This document shows, one piece after another, positions 35,987 through 44,920 of a stretch of 64,000 nt of DNA. The DNA lies in assembly GCA_963793825.1 (NCBI GenBank), contig CAWCBE010000009.1, positions 1-64,000 on the forward strand, given 5' to 3'. The DNA is from RYN-230 sp963793825. Its GTDB lineage: Bacteria; Actinomycetota; Actinomycetes; Streptosporangiales; Streptosporangiaceae. The notes under the pieces were generated by a model that saw only the letters and a program-made list of their open reading frames with translations, was not told where the DNA came from and searched no databases. Position 1 is the stretch's first letter; every line of letters begins with the position of its first letter. Both the position numbers and the translations under genes were made by a program.

Positions 35987-36127
35987 GCCTTCCTTCGCGC
36001 ACCCGCTCCGCTGCGCTGGCTGTTTGGTTCGCGCACGCAGGTTTCCCGGCGCGTTACGCAACGACCGTGCATCCTGTGCAACGTCTAGCATCCGGCCGAA
36101 ACCGGCGTCAAGCGGGGCAAGCCGAAT

Positions 36128-36901
36128 TCAGTGGGCCACTTCCTCGGGCAGTTCGTACCAGCGAACCCGGTCGCCGACATTGGACCGCAGCTTCCACTTC
36201 ATGCTCTTCGGCGCGGCCTCCGCGACGTCCAGCAACTGCCGCGCCGCGGCCAGCGGATCGTGGTACGGCCGCGGCGGCACCAGCCCCGGCTTCTCCGCCA
36301 CCAGGGCGGGCAGCTTGACCAGGTTCTCGGTGACCGTGCGCCACCAGCCCCAGTCCGCGCCGAGCACCTTGCCGAACCGGTCGGTGTCGATGACCGGCGG
36401 GCCGCCCTCGCCGAGCGGCAGCGCGGACAGCAGGTGCACGATGTCCCGCGCGTCCTTCTCGTTCAGCTCGACGATCTGCAGCTTGGACAGCAGCAGGTCG
36501 ACGGAGTCCACGGTGTACGGCAGCCGGCCGAAGGACGGCCGGAAGTCCAGCGTGTGGCACATCGTGAGCCGGTCCACCATGACGTCGACCGGGCGGCCGG
36601 ACGGCGCGTTGAAGTACATCTGCCGGTCGCCGTTGAGGTTGTTGAACCGCCGGTCCGGCACGGCGCCGTTGTCCGCGAGCCAGGCCGCGACGTCCTTGCG
36701 GCCCTTGGACAGGCAGGCGAAGTCGATGTCCTGATCACGGCGCAGCCGGGGCGGGAACTCCGGGCACAGCACGCGCACGCCCAGCCCGCCGAGCAGCTTC
36801 AGCCCCAGGCCGGCCTCGGCGGCGGCCCGGGCCAGCCCGAGCGCCTCGGGGAGCGGATCATGCGACGACCCGGGGGTCACCTGGTCGGCGTCTTCGGCCA
36901 T
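36128..36901 (-). CDS. Nucleotidyltransferase-fold protein of unknown function
   Basis: A 257-residue protein with a nucleotidyltransferase-like core: LKLLGGLGVRVLCP, then RLRRDQDIDFACLSKGRKDV carrying the Asp pair, and later PVDVMVDRLTMCHTLDF and VDLLLSKLQIVELNEKDARD, which resembles AbiEii-like and related minimal nucleotidyltransferases. No matching antitoxin gene is adjacent, so a toxin role is not supported. ATG 36901 is chosen because upstream sequence to the ATG at 36991 is less GC-biased and probably promoter. It is divergent from the IclR-type gene. Confidence 0.65.
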   Translation of the reverse strand: MAEDADQVTPGSSHDPLPEALGLARAAAEAGLGLKLLGGLGVRVLCPEFPPRLRRDQDIDFACLSKGRKDVAAWLADNGAVPDRRFNNLNGDRQMYFNAPSGRPVDVMVDRLTMCHTLDFRPSFGRLPYTVDSVDLLLSKLQIVELNEKDARDIVHLLSALPLGEGGPPVIDTDRFGKVLGADWGWWRTVTENLVKLPALVAEKPGLVPPRPYHDPLAAARQLLDVAEAAPKSMKWKLRSNVGDRVRWYELPEEVAH

Positions 36902-37012
36902 TTGCCGGCCCTGCTCTCGTTCCTCAGCGGTGCCTGCCGATGCGAGGGAGCGGGCCGCACCATTCGGGTAACTAGCTAGCGAGTATGCCATGCGTCACCG
37001 GAACAACCAGTT

Positions 37013-37041
37013 GACGCAGCACGGGCCAATGGTCATTCTGT
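37013..37041 (+). promoter_or_regulatory. Candidate promoter of IclR-type gene
   Basis: TTGACG (37013-37018), a 17-bp spacer, and CATTCT (37036-37041), 5 nt before the ATG at 37047. This would give a leaderless or near-leaderless transcript. Confidence 0.45.
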
Positions 37042-37046
37042 GTTGC

Positions 37047-37772
37047 ATGAGCGAGCCTGTGGTTGCGGCGGGGGCAACCTACCAGTCCGCGGAGCGAGTG
37101 CTGAGCCTGCTCGCAAGCTTCGAGGACGGCCGGCCAGAACTCAGTGTGTCAGAAATCGCCGCATCCCTGGGCGTACACAAGTCAACCGCCTCCCGGCTGG
37201 CCGCCACCCTGGAGCGGACCGGGTTCCTGGCCCGCTCGGGCCGGCGGTACCGGCTCGGCGTCGAGGTCATCCGGCTCGGCACGCTGGCGCTGCGCAGCAC
37301 GGACATCGTGGCCACGATGCAGCCGGCCATGGAGAAGCTGTCCCAGCTGACCGGCGAGACCATCAACCTGGCCGTCCCGGCCGGGCCGGACATCCTGAAC
37401 GTGGCCGAGGTGCCCAGCACCTATATCCTCAGCTGCTCCGGCGGCTGGATCGGGCGGCGCACCAGGCCGCACGCGGTGGCCAACGGGAAGGTGCTGCTGG
37501 CCTTCGGCGCCATCCCGGTGCCGGCCACCCTGGAGCGGTACACCGAGCACACCATCACCACGGCGGCGGCGCTGCAGGCGGAGCTGGCTGCCGTCCGCCG
37601 CGACGGCTACGCCACGGCGGCCGCCGAGCTGGAGGACGGCCTGGTCGCCGTGGCGGCGCCGGTGCTGCGCCCGGGCGGCGGCTGCGTGGCCGCCCTGTCG
37701 ATCTCCGGGCCGGCCTACCGGATGCCAGCTGAGAAGCTGGATGACCTGGGCCGCCTGTGCGCCGCCTGCTGA
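37047..37772 (+). CDS. IclR family transcriptional regulator
   Basis: A 241-residue regulator. An N-terminal winged helix (ELSVSEIAASLGVHKSTASRLAATLE) is followed by the IclR effector domain (MEKLSQLTGETINLAVPAG, GRRTRPHAVANGKVLLAFGA, then AELEDGLVAVAAPVLRPGG). It probably controls the aldehyde dehydrogenase gene 70 nt downstream. ATG 37047 lies just after a TTGACG/CATTCT promoter; an ATG at 36990 in the same frame would include that promoter. Unlike the IclR gene at 20022 it is intact. Confidence 0.9.
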   Translation: MSEPVVAAGATYQSAERVLSLLASFEDGRPELSVSEIAASLGVHKSTASRLAATLERTGFLARSGRRYRLGVEVIRLGTLALRSTDIVATMQPAMEKLSQLTGETINLAVPAGPDILNVAEVPSTYILSCSGGWIGRRTRPHAVANGKVLLAFGAIPVPATLERYTEHTITTAAALQAELAAVRRDGYATAAAELEDGLVAVAAPVLRPGGGCVAALSISGPAYRMPAEKLDDLGRLCAAC

Positions 37773-37842
37773 CCGCGGGGGCGTAGGGACGGCCGCCGCG
37801 CCCGGCGGGATGGCGGCGGGAATGGCCGGAGGGAGCACGCGC

Positions 37843-39297
37843 GTGGACGAGTACCTGCTCTATGTAGCGGGCGAGTGGCGGGCGGGCGGCTCTCCCGCCG
37901 TCCCGGCGGTCAGCCCGGCCTCGGGCGAAACGTTCGGCACCGTCGCCATGGGGAACGCGGCCGACGTGGACGACGCGGTGCGCGCGGCCGCGCGGGCCTG
38001 GCCCGCCTGGGCGGCCGCCTCCCCGTTCGACCGGGCGGCCTGGTGCGAGCGGGTGGCGGCGGCGATCGCGGCCCGGCGTGACGAGCTGGCCCGGGTGCTC
38101 ACCCTGGACCAGGGCAAGCCGCTGGCCGCCGAGGCCTACGACGAGGTCGATGAGCTGGCCGGGTACTTCCGGATGGCGGCCGCGGATGCCCGGCGGCTGG
38201 ATGGTGCCGCTCCCCCGTCCGCCGCGGCGGGGCGGCGGGTGATCACCGCCCGGGTGCCGCTCGGCGTGGTCGGCGTGATCAGCCCGTGGAACTGGCCCTA
38301 CACGATGGGCGCCGAGCTGTTCGCGCCCGCGCTGGCGGCCGGCAACGCGGTGGTCTGGGTCCCGGCCCCGAGCACGGCCGCCTGCTCAGCCGTGCTGGCC
38401 GGGATCATCGCCGGGGCGGCCACGCCGGACGGGGTGTTCAATTTCGTGCCCGGGCCGGGCCCGGTGGCCGGGGACGCGCTGGCCGGCCACCCCGGCGTGG
38501 CCGCGGTCGGCTTCATCGGGTCGGTGGCCACCGGCGGGCTGGTCGCCACGCGGGCGGCCGGGAAGACCCAGCTGCTCGAGCTGGGCGGCAACGGCCCGAT
38601 GGTCATCCTGGATGACGCGGACCTGGACCTGGCGGCGGGCGCGGCGCTGGAGGCGGCCTACCTGTGCGCCGGGCAGAGCTGCACGGCCGGGGAGCGGTTC
38701 CTGGTGCACGCCGCGGTGCGGGCCGAGTTCACCGAGCGGGTGGTGGCCGCGACGATGGAACGGGTCCGGCTGGGCGACCCGTTCGACCCGAAGACCACCA
38801 TGGGCCCGCTGAACAACGAGCCGACCGCGGCCAAGTTCGACCGGCACGTGGCCGGGGCGGTCGCCCGCGGCGCCAAGCTGTGCTGCGGCGGGCGCCGCGC
38901 CCCCGGCTTCCGCACCGCCCTGTACGCCGAGCCGACCGTGCTGGACGGGGTGACCACCGACATGGAGATCGCCGCCGAGGAGACGTTTGGCCCGGTGGTG
39001 CCGATCATCGAGGTAGCCTCGGCCGCCGAGGCGCTGGAGCTGACCAACGCGTCCCCGTTCGGCCTGACCGCCGCGGTGTTCACCGAGGACCTGGAACGCG
39101 GCCTGGCCTTCGCCGAGCAGGCCCGGGCCGGCTGGGTCAACGTGAACGCCTCGACCAACCTGTGGGAGTCCCACCTGCCGTTCGGCGGCCGGTCCGGGTC
39201 GGTGAGCGGCCGCGGCCGGGTCGGCGGGGCGTTCGCCATGGACGCCTTCACCGAGCCGAAGACGATCCTGTATCCCAGCCCTAAGCTCCGCCGCTAA
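37843..39297 (+). CDS. NAD(P)-dependent aldehyde dehydrogenase
   Basis: A 484-residue cytosolic aldehyde dehydrogenase oxidising an aldehyde to its acid. The family motifs are visible: GVISPWNWPYTMGAELFAPA (Asn that holds the oxyanion), catalytic Glu in LLELGGNGPM, and catalytic Cys in LCAGQSCTAGERFLV. It could act on betaine aldehyde given the GMC oxidoreductase nearby, but this cannot be decided from sequence. GTG 37843 follows GGAGGGAG by 9 nt and gives normal length. The stop codon shares bases with the convergent GH9 stop (CTAA at 39294-39297). Confidence 0.9.
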   Translation: MDEYLLYVAGEWRAGGSPAVPAVSPASGETFGTVAMGNAADVDDAVRAAARAWPAWAAASPFDRAAWCERVAAAIAARRDELARVLTLDQGKPLAAEAYDEVDELAGYFRMAAADARRLDGAAPPSAAAGRRVITARVPLGVVGVISPWNWPYTMGAELFAPALAAGNAVVWVPAPSTAACSAVLAGIIAGAATPDGVFNFVPGPGPVAGDALAGHPGVAAVGFIGSVATGGLVATRAAGKTQLLELGGNGPMVILDDADLDLAAGAALEAAYLCAGQSCTAGERFLVHAAVRAEFTERVVAATMERVRLGDPFDPKTTMGPLNNEPTAAKFDRHVAGAVARGAKLCCGGRRAPGFRTALYAEPTVLDGVTTDMEIAAEETFGPVVPIIEVASAAEALELTNASPFGLTAAVFTEDLERGLAFAEQARAGWVNVNASTNLWESHLPFGGRSGSVSGRGRVGGAFAMDAFTEPKTILYPSPKLRR

Positions 39298-41636
39298 CCC
39301 TCTCGGGCCAGCAGAGACTTATCCGCCACCGAGGCGGGGCGCGCCGCAGGCGTGTCCCCGCCGAGCCGGCGATGCGCGGGGGGCTGCGGGGGGTCGTCCT
39401 CCCGGATCGACACTGCGAAGGCGAGCGGGGTGAGCGCGGTCAGGTCGATGGCCGGCTCGACCGTCGAGTAGGACTGCACGTTATCCGCGAACACCGCCTT
39501 GTGCCCGTTGAACGACCGGTACGGGACGTCGCCGGGGGCGTTGGCGGCGCACGGGCGCACGTTGGGCACGGTCCCGGTGGCCGCGTAGGAGTTCGGGCCC
39601 TCGACGGCCGCGCCGGCCAGGATGGGCGGCCGCCCGTCGCGCGACCCGGCCAGGTTGGCCACCTGGTGCTGCATGCAGTCCGGGTACACGGTGCCGTCCC
39701 CGACGATGAGCGAGACGCCCCAGGCGTTGCTGCCGAGGATGTCGTCCAGCCAGCGCTGCGCCCAGGCCGCGTAGACCGGCTTCCCGGCCAGCGCGTCGTA
39801 CTCGTCGGCCATGACCACCAGGCCGGCCCCGTGCGTGGTGGTGTCCCACTGGTCCCAGGCGAAGCCGAACCCGAACGGGTCACCGGCCGCGACGGCGATG
39901 CCCTTCTCGATCTGGCCGCGCAGGTTGGCCATCAGTGACGCTGCGCGGATGCCGGGCCGGGCGCCCGGGGAGTGGTGCAGCGCCCGGATGAGCTCATAGT
40001 CGGCCAGCGCGCTCACGTCGTACATGTTCAGCGTGTCGGACAGCGCGGCCTTGCCGTGGATCCACTCCCCGGCCCAGGTCGCGGCGTCCCGCAGGTACGT
40101 CCGGGCGGAGCGCACCGGGAGTCCCGCAGGCACGCCAGCCCTCGCCGGCGATTCGCGGGGGGTTCCGGGGGGTCGCCCCCCCGGGCTAGCCGGGTGCTCC
40201 AGCGCCAGCGCCAGTTCGGTGGCGCCGAGCATCATGTCGTCCCGCCAGGTGGCCTCGGGGTAGAAGTCGTACGGCAGCGCGGTCAGCAGCGGGCCCTTCC
40301 AGTGCGTGCCGGCCAGCGCGTATACGGTCTCCGCGGAGCGCAGGCAGCGGCCCGCGTAGCCCGGGTCGGAGGCGCGGAACACCTGGTAGCACAGCGCGAA
40401 GTCGGCGGCCAGCCGCCCGGCCAGGTTAGGGCTGATCGGCGCGCCGGGCTTCCCGGCCCGGAACACCGGCGGGTGCCGGATGTAGGCGTAGCGCGGGTTG
40501 CGGCCCTGGTAGCGGTCGTCGGCCTGCGGCAGCCGCCAGATGTCGTGGTCCCCGTAGTAGTGGCTGTTGGCCTCGCCCACGCCCACCTGGTAGTAGAGCG
40601 TCCGGGTCCGCTGGTCCCACATCCGCTGCAGGAAGTCCAGGCCGAACCGGGCCTCCGCGGTGAAGTCGGTACCGCCGGACCCCGCGCTGGCCGCGGCCCC
40701 CATCTGGCCGGGGAACGAGGCGATGCCCTGCAGCAGGATGGCCTCGGTGTAGCTGGTGGTCTCGACGAAATGCAGGTAGTCCCCGGCATCGAACCAGCCG
40801 CCGGTGGCGTTGATCCGGACCCCCGTCGCGTACCTGGCCAGGCTGCCCTGGAAGTTGCCGTTGCCATCGACCGGCGGGCTCCGGTAGGTCATCGCGCTGG
40901 CGTCGTTGAGGTGCCCCGGGGCGGTCCGCAGCGCGCTGCGGATGAAGTCCGGCCCGTCCCGCTCGTCGCGGTAGAAGGACAGCGCGTTAGCCAGCGGCCG
41001 CGCGTACAGCGCACCGGCCGGCCCGATCTGGAACCACGGCGAGGCGGACGCCGGGTCGCCGGCCACGCCCAGCCGGTACCAGCCCGGGGCGTGCACCCCG
41101 GAGAACCGCGCCGCCAGCACCCGCCGGTACCGGCTGCTCCAGGAGCCCAGGTCCTGACGGGCCAGCCCGGACGCGGCCACCCGGCAGGATCCGGACCGGA
41201 TCAGCAGCCAGCGCAGCGGGTGCCGCGGCGTCGTCACCGTCATGATCTCGGCCAGCTTGGCCGCCCCGGACGGGTATCCGACCTGGTCAACCCGGACCGC
41301 CACGGCCGGCGCCCCGGCCGCCTTCCGATGCGACCCGGTGGTCAGCACCGCCCGGCCCGAGGGCTGCGCGCAGATCCGCCGCGCCGCGGCGGCCCCGGGC
41401 GTCCCGGCGCCCAGGCCTGCGGCGGCGCTGGCCGGCCCGGCCGGGCCGGCCAGCGCCGCCGCCAGGCCGACCGTCACCGCGCACGCCCCGACCCCGGCGG
41501 CACCGCGCCGGTACCCGCGGCTCAGCTGACCGTCCTGACTATCCCGCCGACCGCGCCGGTATCCGCGGCTCAGCTGACCGTCCCGACCATCCAGCCGACC
41601 GCGCCGGGGCTTCTGCCGCCCGCGCCGAAGATCCAT
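39294..41636 (-). CDS. Secreted glycoside hydrolase family 9 (endoglucanase-type)
   Basis: A 780-residue secreted enzyme likely cutting beta-1,4-glucans. The N-terminus has a long basic region with a duplicated DGQLSRGYRRG block, a hydrophobic core (ACAVTVGLAAALAGPAG) and an AxA-type cleavage site, so it is probably exported. An Ig-like N-terminal domain (VAVRVDQVGYPSGAAKLAEI) precedes the GH9 catalytic domain with TGGWFDAGDYLHFVETTSY (catalytic Asp) and the terminal acid in SYSTVEPAIDLTALTPLAFA. Two Pro/Arg-rich insertions correspond to a G-rich dispersed DNA element (40124-40187 and 39344-39407). ATG 41636 is preferred; a GTG lies six bases upstream. Confidence 0.87.
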   Translation of the reverse strand: MDLRRGRQKPRRGRLDGRDGQLSRGYRRGRRDSQDGQLSRGYRRGAAGVGACAVTVGLAAALAGPAGPASAAAGLGAGTPGAAAARRICAQPSGRAVLTTGSHRKAAGAPAVAVRVDQVGYPSGAAKLAEIMTVTTPRHPLRWLLIRSGSCRVAASGLARQDLGSWSSRYRRVLAARFSGVHAPGWYRLGVAGDPASASPWFQIGPAGALYARPLANALSFYRDERDGPDFIRSALRTAPGHLNDASAMTYRSPPVDGNGNFQGSLARYATGVRINATGGWFDAGDYLHFVETTSYTEAILLQGIASFPGQMGAAASAGSGGTDFTAEARFGLDFLQRMWDQRTRTLYYQVGVGEANSHYYGDHDIWRLPQADDRYQGRNPRYAYIRHPPVFRAGKPGAPISPNLAGRLAADFALCYQVFRASDPGYAGRCLRSAETVYALAGTHWKGPLLTALPYDFYPEATWRDDMMLGATELALALEHPASPGGRPPGTPRESPARAGVPAGLPVRSARTYLRDAATWAGEWIHGKAALSDTLNMYDVSALADYELIRALHHSPGARPGIRAASLMANLRGQIEKGIAVAAGDPFGFGFAWDQWDTTTHGAGLVVMADEYDALAGKPVYAAWAQRWLDDILGSNAWGVSLIVGDGTVYPDCMQHQVANLAGSRDGRPPILAGAAVEGPNSYAATGTVPNVRPCAANAPGDVPYRSFNGHKAVFADNVQSYSTVEPAIDLTALTPLAFAVSIREDDPPQPPAHRRLGGDTPAARPASVADKSLLAREG
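39344..39407. repeat. G-rich dispersed element, copy 1
   Basis: Contains GCCGGCGATGCGCGGGGGG followed by CTGCGGGGGGTCGTCCTCCCGG. Closely similar to 40124-40187 and to the reverse complement of 50460-50545. It lies inside the 3' end of the GH9 gene. Confidence 0.65.
40124..40187. repeat. G-rich dispersed element, copy 2
   Basis: Contains GCCGGCGATTCGCGGGGGG followed by TTCCGGGGGGTCGCCCCCCCGG. It encodes an in-frame Pro/Arg-rich insertion in the GH9 protein (HPASPGGRPPGTPRESPARA). Confidence 0.7.
41500..41605. repeat. Tandem repeat in GH9 N-terminal region
   Basis: Two to three imperfect units around CCGCGGCTCAGCTGACCGTCC encode the repeated QLSRGYRRG segment of the signal region. Confidence 0.7.
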
Positions 41637-41645
41637 CGGCACAGG

Positions 41646-43136
41646 CTAGGGCCGTGGCTTCCCCGGCCACAATGGGCCAGGAAAGTTTATTTCCGGTAAT
41701 CGCGCGAGCACCTGGAACGTGGCCAGGGTGGGATCGGCGGCGTAGGCGATGCGGCCCCCGTCGGCCTGGGCCGCACGCAGCGCCTCCAGGGCGGCGGCCG
41801 TGATCACCTCGCCGGGCGCGAGCACCGGGACGCCGGGCGGGTATGGCGCCACCAGCTCGGCACTGATCCGGCCGACGGCGGCCGTGGCGGGCAGCGTTTC
41901 GTTGGGCGCGAAAAACGCCTGGCGCGGGGAGACGGCCAGGTCGGGCACGACGGTCCAGGCGGCGGACGGGACGGGGGTGCGGGCCGCGCCCCGGTGCCGC
42001 TCGACCACGGCGATCAGCGCGGCGGTGAACCGGCTCACGGTCAGCTCGTCGTCGGCCAGCGTGACGATCGGGATGATCGTGTCCCGGTCGGCCATCTCCA
42101 CCGGCATCCCGGCCGCGATCAGGTCGGCCTCGACCAGGTTGCCGTGCGCGCCGGTACCAGCCAGCAGCACCACCAGCTTGGCCGGTTCCACCCCGGGGCC
42201 GTCGAGCACGTCCAGGCCGGGCGCCTGGCGGAGCTGTTGTTTCGCGGCGGCCACGGCGCGCAGCAGCCGGGCGCACAGTTCCTTGCCGTCCCGGGCCAGC
42301 AGCGCCCGGGCCGCGTCCATGCTGGCCATGATGGCGCCGGCCGGGCTGGTGGTGTGGGTGGCCTCGAACGCCCGGTCCAGCCGCGCCGGGTCCAGCGGGC
42401 CGGCCCGGGCCAGCACCAGCGCGCCCTGGGTGTAGGCGGGCAGCGCCTTGTGCGCGCTGGTCACCATGGCGTCCGCGCCGGCCGCCAGCGGGTGCGGCGG
42501 GAGGTCCGGGTGGAAGCCGAGATGCGCGGCCCAGGCCGCGTCCACCAGCAGTGGCACGCCCGCCTGGTGGGCCGCGGCCGCGTGGCCGGCGATGTCCCCG
42601 GTGGTGCCGACGTAGGACGGGTCGCCGAGGAACACGGCGCAGGCGTCCGGGTGGGCACGCAGTGCGGCGCGGACCGCGCTGACCGGGACCGGGCCGGGCA
42701 GCCCGGTGGCCGGGTCGACCTCGGGCAGCACCCACACCGGGTCCAGCCCGGCCAGCACCAGGCCGAGCAGCAGCGACCGGTGCAGGCTCCGGGTCACCAC
42801 GATCTTCTGTCCCGGCTGGCCGGCCGCCAGGGCCAGGGCCTGGTTGCCGTGGGTCGAGCCGGCTACCGAGAACCGGCACCAGTCCGCACCCCACAGGTCC
42901 GCGGCGCGGCGCTCCGCCCCGGCCCGCATCGTGTCGGCGTGCTTGATGGTGTCCAGCCCGCCGTACAGCGGCGCGTCCCCGGCGGTGACCGCGCCGGTGA
43001 GGTCGCGGCGCTGCTTGTGGCCGGGCACGCTCATCGGGGTGAGCTGCCCCGCGCCGGCCGCCGCGGTGAACCGCAGCCAGGCGTCCAGCAGCGGCGCATC
43101 CCCGCGCAGCCCCCGCGGGTCCCGCGGGTCAGCCAT
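41646..43136 (-). CDS. Orn/Lys/Arg decarboxylase family PLP enzyme
   Basis: A 496-residue fold-type I PLP enzyme of the short (SpeA/YaaO-like) Orn/Lys/Arg decarboxylase family, which makes polyamine precursors such as agmatine, putrescine or cadaverine. The PLP lysine is in VTSAHKALPAYTQGAL. Other family motifs are PMSVPGHKQRRDL near the N-terminus, GSTHGNQALALAAGQPGQ and LLVDAAWAAHLGFHPDLP. The substrate cannot be chosen from sequence. The ATG at 43136 follows a run of G on the minus strand, and a perfect palindrome lies about 20 nt upstream. Confidence 0.88.
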   Translation of the reverse strand: MADPRDPRGLRGDAPLLDAWLRFTAAAGAGQLTPMSVPGHKQRRDLTGAVTAGDAPLYGGLDTIKHADTMRAGAERRAADLWGADWCRFSVAGSTHGNQALALAAGQPGQKIVVTRSLHRSLLLGLVLAGLDPVWVLPEVDPATGLPGPVPVSAVRAALRAHPDACAVFLGDPSYVGTTGDIAGHAAAAHQAGVPLLVDAAWAAHLGFHPDLPPHPLAAGADAMVTSAHKALPAYTQGALVLARAGPLDPARLDRAFEATHTTSPAGAIMASMDAARALLARDGKELCARLLRAVAAAKQQLRQAPGLDVLDGPGVEPAKLVVLLAGTGAHGNLVEADLIAAGMPVEMADRDTIIPIVTLADDELTVSRFTAALIAVVERHRGAARTPVPSAAWTVVPDLAVSPRQAFFAPNETLPATAAVGRISAELVAPYPPGVPVLAPGEVITAAALEALRAAQADGGRIAYAADPTLATFQVLARLPEINFPGPLWPGKPRP

Positions 43137-43154
43137 CCGCCCCCCCAGATTGAT

Positions 43155-43198
43155 GATGTTGACTTAGCCCACATCCGGATGTGGGCTAAGTCAACATC
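43155..43198. promoter_or_regulatory. Perfect 44-bp palindrome
   Basis: The left arm GATGTTGACTTAGCCCACATCC (43155-43176) is the exact reverse complement of the right arm (43177-43198), with no central spacer. It sits 16 nt past the GMC oxidoreductase stop and 18 nt before the decarboxylase ATG (both minus strand). It could be a terminator of the first gene or an operator of the second. Its base composition is less GC-rich than its surroundings. Confidence 0.9.
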
Positions 43199-43214
43199 GC
43201 GAACGGCGGCCGGA

Positions 43215-44888
43215 TTACGCGCGGGCGGGCTGGTGCCGGTAGAACTCGACGGGCTGCGGCGGGAGCGGGGTGTTGCCCAGGATGAGGTCGGCCGACTTCT
43301 CGGCGATCATCATCACCGGGGCGTAGATGTTGCCGTTGGTGATGTACGGCATCACCGAGGCGTCCACGACGCGCAGCCCGTCCAGGCCGTGCACCCGCAT
43401 CGTGGCCGGGTCGGTGACCGCGTCCGCGCCGGTGCCCATCTTGGCCGTGCAGGACGGGTGCAGCGCGGTCTCCGCGTCCCGGCGCACCCACTCCAGCACC
43501 TCCTCGTCGGTCGAGACATCCTTACCGGGGGACAGCTCCCCGGCGTTGAACTCGTCGAAGGCGGGCTGGTTCAGGATGCGCCGGGTGATCCGGATGGCCT
43601 CGCCCCACTCCTGCCGGTCGGTCGGGGTGGACAGGTAGTTGAACCGCAGCGCCGGGTGCACCTCCGGGTCGCGGGACACGATCCGCACCGAGCCGCGGGA
43701 GTCGGAGTACATCGGGCCGACGTGCACCTGGTAGCCGTGGCCCCCGGCCGGCTGCGAGCCGTCGTAGCGGATGGCGATGGGCAGGAAGTGGTACATCAGG
43801 TTCGGGTACCCGACGTCGTCGTTGCTGCGGATGAACCCGCCGCCCTCGAAGTGGTTGGTGGCGCCCGGGCCGCCCCGCAGGAAGAGCCACTTGGCGCCGA
43901 CCATGGGCCGGTTGCGCAGCTTGAGCGCAGGCGCCACCGAGACCGGCTGCTTCGAGCCGTACTGCACGTAGACCTCAAGGTGGTCCTGCAGGTTCTCGCC
44001 CACGCCGGGCAGGTCGGCGACCACGTGCACGCCGAGCTGGCCGAGGGTGTCCGCGGGACCCACCCCGGACAGCTGGAGCAGCTGCGGGGTGTTGATCGCC
44101 CCGCCGCACAGGATGATCTCGTCGCCGCGGACCAGCCGGGACGGGCCCCCGCTGCGGCCGGCTCCGCCCTGGCGGAACTCGACCCCGACCGCGCGGGTGC
44201 CTTCGAAAAGGATCTTGGTGACGAAGGCGCGCGTGGTCACCTCGAGGTTGCGCCGGCTCATCACCGGGTGCAGGTAAGCGCCGGCCGCGCTGAGCCGCCG
44301 GCCGCGGTGGATGTTGCGGTCGAACGGGCCGAAGCCCTCCTGGCGGTACCCGTTCACGTCCGTGGTCAGCGGGTACCCGGCCTGCTGCACCGCAGCGAAG
44401 AACGCCTGGAACAGCGCTCCGTCCGCCGGGCCGCGCTCCAGCACCAGCGGGCCGTCCCCGCCGCGGAACTCATCCGGGCCGGCCAGGCAGGTCTCCATCT
44501 TCTTGAAGTACGGCAGGCAGTGCGCGTAGTCCCAGGCCGCCATCCCCGGGTCGGCCGCCCACCGCTCGTAGTCCAGCGGATTGCCGCGCTGGAAGATCAT
44601 CCCGTTGATGCTGCTGGAGCCGCCCAGCACCTTGCCCCGGGCGTGGTAGATGCGCCGGCCGTTCAGGTGCGGCTCGGCCTCGGACTCGTACCCCCAGTCG
44701 TAGAACCGGTTGCCGATCGGGAAGGTCAGCGCGGCGGGCATGTGGATGTACACGTCCCACGGGTAGTCCGGCCGGCCCGCCTCCAGCACCAGCACCCGGC
44801 TGGCCGGATCGGCGGACAGCCGGTTGGCCAGGGCGCTGCCCGCCGATCCGCCGCCGACGATGATGTAGTCATACTCTGCAGGAGCCAT
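43215..44888 (-). CDS. betA: GMC oxidoreductase, choline dehydrogenase-like
   Basis: A 557-residue FAD enzyme of the GMC family, closest by pattern to BetA choline dehydrogenase, which oxidises choline to betaine aldehyde. The FAD Rossmann motif IIVGGGSAGSALANRL is at residue 9. BetA-type segments follow (GNRFYDWGYESEAEPHLNGR, ARGKVLGGSSSINGMIFQRG, DYAHCLPYFKKMETCLAGPD). The active-site His and the C-terminal motif are in ALHPSCTAKMG and MPYITNGNIYAPVMMIAEK. The frame is intact. It is divergent from the phosphatase gene. A role in glycine betaine formation for the nearby methylamine block is possible. Confidence 0.87.
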   Translation of the reverse strand: MAPAEYDYIIVGGGSAGSALANRLSADPASRVLVLEAGRPDYPWDVYIHMPAALTFPIGNRFYDWGYESEAEPHLNGRRIYHARGKVLGGSSSINGMIFQRGNPLDYERWAADPGMAAWDYAHCLPYFKKMETCLAGPDEFRGGDGPLVLERGPADGALFQAFFAAVQQAGYPLTTDVNGYRQEGFGPFDRNIHRGRRLSAAGAYLHPVMSRRNLEVTTRAFVTKILFEGTRAVGVEFRQGGAGRSGGPSRLVRGDEIILCGGAINTPQLLQLSGVGPADTLGQLGVHVVADLPGVGENLQDHLEVYVQYGSKQPVSVAPALKLRNRPMVGAKWLFLRGGPGATNHFEGGGFIRSNDDVGYPNLMYHFLPIAIRYDGSQPAGGHGYQVHVGPMYSDSRGSVRIVSRDPEVHPALRFNYLSTPTDRQEWGEAIRITRRILNQPAFDEFNAGELSPGKDVSTDEEVLEWVRRDAETALHPSCTAKMGTGADAVTDPATMRVHGLDGLRVVDASVMPYITNGNIYAPVMMIAEKSADLILGNTPLPPQPVEFYRHQPARA

Positions 44889-44920
44889 CGGCCCTCCCGG
44901 GCTACCCTTCCGACGTGGTG

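Noticed and set aside
36128..36901. Toxin-antitoxin module
   Set aside because: The nucleotidyltransferase-like fold alone suggests AbiEii, but no small antitoxin gene adjoins it; the divergent neighbour is an IclR regulator.
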